Source: Mnemiopsis leidyi
Lineage: Eukaryota > Ctenophora > Tentaculata > Lobata > Bolinopsidae
NCBI GenBank assembly: GCA_000226015.1
Contig: JH155902.1
Span: 1,177 to 22,404 of the forward strand
Length of the DNA stretch: 21,228 nucleotides
Direction: 5' to 3'
This document shows, piece by piece, positions 12,001 to 18,000 of this stretch. Below the pieces are notes generated by a model. It had not been told where the DNA came from, did no database searches, and saw only the letters and a program-made list of their open reading frames with translations. The translations under genes were made by a program, and so were the position numbers. Each line of letters begins with the position of its first letter. The stretch's first letter is position 1.

Positions 12001-15000
12001 CTTAAAAATTTATTCAACCTCTGTTTACCACTTAAACACAAAGTTAAGTAAAGATAAAGTTCAGTAAATCAAATCAATGCACCTTCCCAAAGCAAAAAGA
12101 GTGAACATACCTACAAGAAACTACAGAACACCTTCTTTGGCTACCCAGACCCAACTCTGAAAACGTACCTGGTATAATGAAAGAACAGTCGTTTCCTACT
12201 ACACAGAAGCAGTTGGAGTCAGGGAGCTTAATCTCGTACGTATCCTCCCTCATGGTCACCACTACCGACCTTCTGGTCGAGACGTCTTCATCCTGGGCGG
12301 ACAGAGTGACTGTAGTTTCTTGTGATGGCAGTGCTTTCAGTTCCAATACTCTTGCAAATTCAGGTCTTGGTATCCACTGATCAGTGTCTGTGTACATCCA
12401 CGGTACGGGTATCAGCTCTGAATATTTTATTCGTGTTAATTAGGTTTATTATTAATTGTTTTATTATTTTTTGTATTTTGCCTCTTTGAGCCTTAGATTT
12501 GGGGTGCAAAATTGGCTTTACACCATTTATCGCACTTGGCTTTACCTTAAGGAATCACTGCAAATTATCGCACTTAGGCTTGTACAATCAATGTAACCAT
12601 TATCTATAAATTGTAAAATCAGCTTTTTGAATTATAAATGATAGAATCACAGCTGAATTTATGTTCGCTTATTTGGTTTTAAGGACTGTGTATTTGTTGC
12701 ACACGGCATACCTTCTGTTGGTCCGCTGTTGTTGCACTCATCCGTGAGTGTACTCTCAATGCATTCTAGTCCTAAAAGGAGATGGAATCATATTCAATAC
12801 TTCTTGTGAAATTCCTTCTTGTTAAAATTCCTTGTAAATATTCTTTGTGAAATTTTCCTAGATGTATCAGGATTCAGGAGCTATATAAATGTTTCATTCA
12901 GTCCCAATAGAGAAAGATATTTTTGGGGAGGGGTCACAAATTTTTGATACCATGTGACAGCAACACCATCTCGTACTTTAAACTATTTGTGATCCCACCC
13001 CAAAAGTCAAAATGCATTTCTCTATGAACTGTCATAGGTCCCAAATCTGAACTGAAACCTTTTCTGCAGTAGTACAGAAAGACTTACCCGAAATGTATAC
13101 CTCCGAAATAGCAAACTTTCCAGAGGTTAAACTTAACCGGATTTCATCTCCCAAGTTGGCTGTTGTATCAAAGTCCAAAATGTATGTTTGATCCCCGACA
13201 CTATAACCAGAGCTCTCTATATTCAGGAATTGTTCGTTCATAGTTGCACAATTACCAGGTTTTCTGGAACTGCATATCTTGACTTTCATCCCTGAAATAG
13301 AGTTACTTAATAAACATATAATACAAAATAATAATAGACACAGTACGTTTTTTTCCTTATTTTTGATTACTCATGAAACTGACGTCTGACGAATTAAGCT
13401 AAAGTTATTTAAGTCAACGCTCGTCTCTCAACGCTCGTCTCTCTCTGTTATTGTTTATAGATGCAGTAAAATTGACTTCATTTATCAAATTGGCTAAAAT
13501 CTAGCCGATGTATAAAGGACTTAATTTCCTCGATATCTATACATATATGATGCGAACTCTTCTAAAATCACTTGGCTTCAATTCAGGCTTCATCTTAAGA
13601 CCTGGGGCTCCAAAATTCAGTGTGGTGGTACCTTATATAGAGGAGATGGTTGATGAAAAAGCAATGAGAAGTAGTGTCCAAAACTGTTATAGTAGTTAGA
13701 ATGTCGATAAATGAACGTTTTTTGGCTGGGGTTGATACCAGGATGTACGAAGTTACCATGACAACTGTATTCATTTCGTAAAGATTGCATGTGCAATTTC
13801 GCAATGTTTAATCTAACACATCTTTATCGTTTCTTTTCAACAAACGCTCTGCATTTATTGTTTCTACATAATGGCAGGGAAGAAGAAACAAGTCTTGGCC
13901 GGTGGTTGGAGGAATATTTAAACGGCCGAGGAAAGGGGTTCCTGCTAGCATTATTAAATAGAATTACTTGAATTACTTACTGCTGTACTGTAGCGTCTGC
14001 GCAGTGCTCATATTACTTACCGTCCGACAGTTCGCTGATTGTTGCACTTTCAACCTTGTTGATAATCTTTATGTGCCTCACCTCCATTGCTGTTTTCATG
14101 TTTAGTATCACCAGCCTTATAAGTTGTAGTTCGTCGGACTCTTCAGTAGTGTCCTCGAAAAAGGTCAGGGCAGTGTTGTCAATTACTTTGGAGAGATCTT
14201 CGTTCATTAATCTCTCGCCATTTCTTTTGAAGGCGTTGATAGTAATTGGACTCTTCCAGTTACCTAGAAATAAGATTTTCATTAAAAATAGGGCTGGCTC
14301 AGCTTGACGAATAACACACCTCATAGATTTGTTTGTGTTCACTAGATCTTATGCTTGAGCTTTTCTAGAAACGTTTTAATAGTCTTGATGCTTAAGGGGT
14401 CGCTATTCAACAATTTGGTTGTTCAACAATAACAATTCTGTTTTTTGAAGTTCGACTCATAGCACGTCTTGCATAAAATGCGCATGATATTTGCTTATCA
14501 TAGCGCTGTGTGCATAATACGTCCTTATAGCACTGTCACAGATAATGGGTATGTATTTGTCTGAGACACACGGGGCCATTGACAAAGTAAGATGAATTAT
14601 CTTTCAGGTCACAGGTGTAGATCTAACCCAACTAAAAAACCCGGAGTTCAACAACGTATTTCTATCTTTCAGGTTCTAAACACTTCTCTATCTTTCAGGT
14701 GTAGATCTAACCCAACTAAAAACCCGGAGTTCAACAACATATCTCTATCTTTCAGGTTCTAAACTCTTCTCTATCTTTCAGGTGTAGATCTAACCCAACT
14801 TCGGATACCCGGAGTTTTACAACGTATCTCTATCTTTCAGGTTCTAAACTCTTCTCTATCTTTCAGGTGTAGATCTAACCCAACTTCGGATACCCGGAGT
14901 TCAACAACGTATCTCTATCTTTCAGGTTCTAAACTCTTCTCTATCTTTCAGGTGTAGATCTAACCCAACTTCGGATACCCGGAGTTCTACAACGTATCGG

Positions 15001-15070
15001 TTTTACATACTTTGTCTGCTCCGTCCTGGAAATTCTCTTCATACCTAGACTAACTGCAGTGGAAAATTTC
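2857..15070 (+). CDS. HGSNAT: HGSNAT-like lysosomal acetyltransferase, exons 1-8 (3' part outside window)
   Basis: Exons read as 2857-3027, 3148-3217, 3370-3648, 3839-4242, 4380-4473, 5574-5689, 8578-8680 and 14952-15070. Every junction is GT-AG and in phase, giving 452 codons. HGSNAT transfers acetyl from cytosolic acetyl-CoA across the lysosomal membrane to the terminal glucosamine of heparan sulfate. Visible here: a signal peptide (residues 1-20), a lumenal region, a helix at about 264-285, the LDTFRGLAITVMIFVNFGGG helix, then EHASWNGLSLADFVFPWF, whose His (about residue 347) matches the active-site His269 of the human enzyme, then two more helices ending in RIPGVLQRIGFTYFV. The human protein has 11 helices; about five are present, so the rest lies downstream. 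The lumenal part looks longer than the human one. Family assignment is firm; the start and the donor of exon 1 are less so. Confidence 0.93.
3148..3217 (+). CDS. HGSNAT: HGSNAT-like exon 2: lumenal domain
   Basis: A 70-nt exon between TTTCAG and GTGAG, entered in phase 0 and left in phase 1. It reads RPQKLVHDLFVIEYMDASRK and continues the lumenal N-terminal part. Phase agreement with exons 1 and 3 is the main evidence; the sequence itself is not diagnostic. Confidence 0.75.
3370..3648 (+). CDS. HGSNAT: HGSNAT-like exon 3: lumenal domain
   Basis: A 279-nt exon between TATTTTCAG and GTAAGT, phase 1 to phase 1, open throughout. It holds about 93 residues including YDITFQKLVGGEISYQHPF and three Cys. 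It lies before the conserved CNF..W..GDSGVYTIVI stretch of exon 4. Being a phase 1-1 exon, it could be an insertion in the lumenal domain; I do not recognise it as a known domain. Confidence 0.82.
3839..4242 (+). CDS. HGSNAT: HGSNAT-like exon 4: end of lumenal domain and first membrane helix
   Basis: A 404-nt exon after TCTATCAG. It contains CNFVSWKLGDSGVYTIVIKE, which parallels the Cys..Tyr..FG..GNYSLLV region before helix 1 of vertebrate HGSNAT. A strong hydrophobic helix follows (WLTFVILIVIILVMIILMII), then a basic/acidic cytosolic segment. The donor after 4242 (GAG|GTTTTT) is phase 0 and weak, but it joins in frame to exon 5. Read-through meets a stop at 4309. Confidence 0.88.
4380..4473 (+). 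CDS. HGSNAT: HGSNAT-like exon 5: LDTFRG helix
   Basis: The acceptor is placed at TCGCAG|AAG (4379/4380), because an upstream CTAG acceptor at 4344 would bring a TGA into frame. The exon encodes a Lys-rich segment (KEKEKKAARLQ) and then SLDTFRGLAITVMIFVNFGG, the most recognisable signature of the HGSNAT/YeiB-like acyltransferase family. It leaves in phase 1 at GTTAGC. Confidence 0.93.
4474..5382 (+). other. HGSNAT intron 5, unique part
   Basis: No exon or recognisable repeat seen before the decamer array at 5383. Confidence 0.55.
5383..5560. repeat. Degenerate GTGAGGTTAT repeat before HGSNAT exon 6
   Basis: About ten imperfect copies of a decamer like GTGAGGTTAT, separated by AT-rich spacers, ending 13 nt before the acceptor of exon 6. 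Confidence 0.6.
5574..5689 (+). CDS. HGSNAT: HGSNAT-like exon 6: active-site segment
   Basis: A 116-nt exon, TTTTCAG to GTACTT, phase 1 to 0. It encodes NYYFLEHASWNGLSLADFVF followed by PWFMFMVGCSIVLSVQSQ. The His in EHASWNG corresponds to the catalytic His269 of human HGSNAT. Both the active site and the membrane helix are intact. Confidence 0.95.
5690..8577 (+). other. HGSNAT intron 6
   Basis: 2.9 kb, AT-rich. Apart from the 18-bp minisatellite at 6806-6946 there is one weak duplicated segment (near 7166 and 7217, TCGAGCAYTAAA.CACAT.ATAA). No exons of either gene were recognised. Confidence 0.55.
6806..6946. repeat. 18-bp minisatellite in HGSNAT intron 6
   Basis: About seven copies of CCTCCTGCCAGTAGAGAT with single-base variants. 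Because 18 is a multiple of three it stays open on the minus strand as a GGSLLA repeat, which is not considered coding. Confidence 0.85.
8578..8680 (+). CDS. HGSNAT: HGSNAT-like exon 7: membrane helix
   Basis: A 103-nt exon, TGTCCCAG to GTAGGT, phase 0 to 1. It encodes LKRNVAKTVILKKVTVRFIK and then LFLIGVFLNTAVPG, matching the family's helix after the active-site segment. A 30-bp minisatellite begins directly after its donor. Confidence 0.93.
8686..9062. repeat. 30-bp minisatellite just after HGSNAT exon 7
   Basis: About 12.5 copies of a 30-bp unit containing TTTATATCACAACT and TACTGTTTTTACTTG. It begins 5 nt after the donor of exon 7. Copies differ by single bases, with one disrupted copy near 8881-8910. 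Confidence 0.9.
9236..9241 (-). terminator. Poly(A) signal of the minus-strand gene
   Basis: AATAAA on the minus strand, 37 nt past the TAG of exon 17. A second AATAAA lies at 9129-9134. Cleavage would be expected 10-30 nt past the signal. Confidence 0.5.
9278..9354 (-). CDS. Secreted protein exon 17: Cys-tail, probably terminal
   Basis: Acceptor TTCTCTTCAG. It encodes GNMVSCTDNENNCLDFPG, then AFTMIFP and a TAG at 9278-9280. It resembles exon 8. A GT at 9303 (CAG|GTGCGT) could splice on as exon 8 does, but an AATAAA 37 nt past the stop and no convincing further module make a terminal exon the better reading. Confidence 0.65.
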
Positions 15071-18000
15071 GTGAGTTTCTCATTCAATCTAACTGTTTCT
15101 TTGTGGCTCCTGGGCGTTTGTCCCTTGGGAAATGAACCGTCTATTCAGCAATTATCGTCGCGTTCAGATATTATCGTTATCGCATTTACGTGTCATGATT
15201 TCAATTTTCATGATCCAAATTCCGATCCCCTAAATCTAATCCCCGGTGTTTGTTGCTCGCATACTATCCACTGAATCCTCACCCTGGGATGAGATTTAAA
15301 CATTTGATACGAACAGTGTTATGTCCGCTCTAAATCACACTCACCCGGCAACAATCACACACGCCCTGAAGATCAAACCTAACTGATTGCTGCATGACTA
15401 ATCCTGGTCTGGCCAAGTTATTGCATGGTAAATCTACCGTAATATCCTCATATCAACCATGTGTGAGAAGAGAAAATCTTATCTATAATTCCAAGGTCCA
15501 CAGAATATACTACATGTCGATCACTAATCATCTCAAAGTTATCTATTCAGATTCTCCTATTTGCTTATCTCTATTACGATTATCAAAACAAAGCCCGTTC
15601 AGCTCAAGGACGAATCACCAACACGCCATCATATTGGCCTATCTCGCTTGACATTTAATTAAAACTCGAACGAAAGCCACTTAAGGTATAATCGACTTCA
15701 GAATCCAGGACCTGCTATATCGGGAATGTAGCGTTACCAGAGTCCCTTCTCTGACATTTTAATGTTAGACGGTTGAATTGGAAGGTCGTATCATTGTGAA
15801 ACTCTGAATAATGTGATATCGTGTTGTACTGCACACAGACGCAATGCGTTGACGTGAAATGTGATAGAGTGATGGGTATTTATTTTCACGTTAGCTAGTG
15901 CCAAGATGTGCCAACTATCGCTCATTATCGCTTTTAGCAGCGAAAACTTTTTACGTGAAAGTTCATGTAACGGATTAGTCTAGGACGTGTAGTTTTTAAC
16001 ATGCAGACACACAGCACAAAGAACTACAAATAACTGTAACAGTGTAAAGATATTTATTAGAAAAATTGAACTTCTCTCGCCAGTGCATGTTTTCTGACTA
16101 CAAAAAAAGTACGTGTGACAAAAATCTGACGACAAGTTTACTGCGCCTTGCAGCCTTTATTACAGTCTCGAAACGGTGTAACTATAGAACTAACTACAGA
16201 TTATGAATAAAGCTATAAAATACACTCCTGTCATGTAGCTTACCCCAACAATGAGCCTAACAGCTAGGTGCAATGCAGGGCGGAGAGAGGATGAAAGTAG
16301 ATGATAATGAGTACAACGAGTGTGGGAAGTTCCTGAACGATGAACCCGACATTCCGGTAAGTTAACAGTTAATCTTGTACCAGGATCTGTGTTTTACTTT
16401 TCTACATTTTAATGACTTTACAGGGTTCTAGTCACTGGAACCCATAGAGGCAAGAACGAAAGTTCAATCTCGTCATTAACCACGTGTTAGACCACGCGTT
16501 TAGTAGCGTGTTTAATCACACTGTTAAGTGTTAGACCACGTGTTTAACCACATATCTAATCACGTGTTGTATTTGATCACGTGATCTGTTCCAGGACAAG
16601 AAGATCAGTAACAGCTGGAAGTACGGTCACAACTCCGAGGTGGAAACAACCACCATCAGCGGGGTACGTTACATCTCCCTACTTTACATCTCCCTACTTT
16701 TCTAGTGTTGTTACAACTTGTACAAGAGCTGCAACTACTTGTATAAGTGCTGCAACTACTTGTACAAGAACTACTTCTACTTGTACAAGAGCTGCAACTA
16801 TTAGTACATTAAACAAGTACTGCAACTACTATAACTGCAAGAGCTGCAACAGTTGCTATAGCGCTGCAACTGTTTCCTGACAACTACAGTTCTACATCAG
16901 TAATGTACATTTATGACAGTTAAACTGACTACATGACACATGTTTAACATTATTGGCACTTTTCACTTTTTGAATGGAAGCGCTTTGTAGCTGAATAAAG
17001 CAGTAATTTTTGTAAAAAGTTCATCGCCACATAGCATAGGCATTAGTTACAATTTCATTTTAACAGTGCTATACAGTTAAGTATACAACAGGGTTATTGT
17101 ATAGCAATACATACTTAGTGGCTAGATCACAATCACACTGCATTTATACTTGTGTGTACATCCTAAAACCTGGAAAACGCAACAAACTCATCTTCATTCC
17201 ATCGTTTGTACTAGTTCCATTTCCTTTATTCCAGATTACAGAATTACTGGAATTACATAATATTCAAATATAGAACCCCCGTGTCCCTCACATTACATCA
17301 GCAAGACATTCAGTACAATATAAGTGTTATTAAATATATTCATATATGTGGCCCAGCAGCGAGATAACACTCGTACATCGGAGTGTAAAACAGACACGTG
17401 ATTTCACGTCCGTTACAGACATTTCGAACTTACATAAGGAAGTTAAACAAACTTGAGGCTACATCCTTTGATTCTCATTCAGGATTGTGTGGATTGCCAT
17501 GGATTTTATGCGGATATTATGTTATTAATTCACAATATTATATTATGCTCATCTCACTAAATGAACTTAAATGTAAATTATACATCTTATTGATGTTTAT
17601 CCACTTATCCGTTTGATCTCAAGCCTCATCGAAATGATTTTTAACTTCTATATCACCTGTAAGTACTCCAACGTCTGATTGTGATAAAAACTTTAAGATT
17701 CAACTCGAATAACTAATGTTACGGTTGAGTAATATACGCCTTTCCTTCTCGTACGCCAGTTTGATTTCCCTCGCCGACAATTACACCCTAAAGCACGGTG
17801 TCGAGTTTCTCATTCAATTTGTCACATGTTTCCTCTCCTCCATCCTACGTCACACCTAACGAGATCAAGTAAACCCGCACATCACGTGACACTATCTAAA
17901 TTTTTGTAAAACTACTTGAAACTGAAAGTATAGAAACTGAATGTGAAGACCTGTGAAATTTGTGTCTGTCCTTTTATCTTAAATTCAGTCTTTAGAACTA

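Noticed and set aside
14056-14307. Forward ORF with a hydrophobic segment
   Set aside because: It is antisense to FTP-like exon 6 of the minus gene, whose domain match and splice sites are better.
15394-15651. 85-codon forward ORF
   Set aside because: No domain, no splice fit with HGSNAT exon phases, and ordinary for AT-rich intron sequence.
16581-16880. 99-codon forward ORF with TCTRAAT repeats
   Set aside because: It overlaps candidate exon 10 in the wrong frame and then follows the repeat array.
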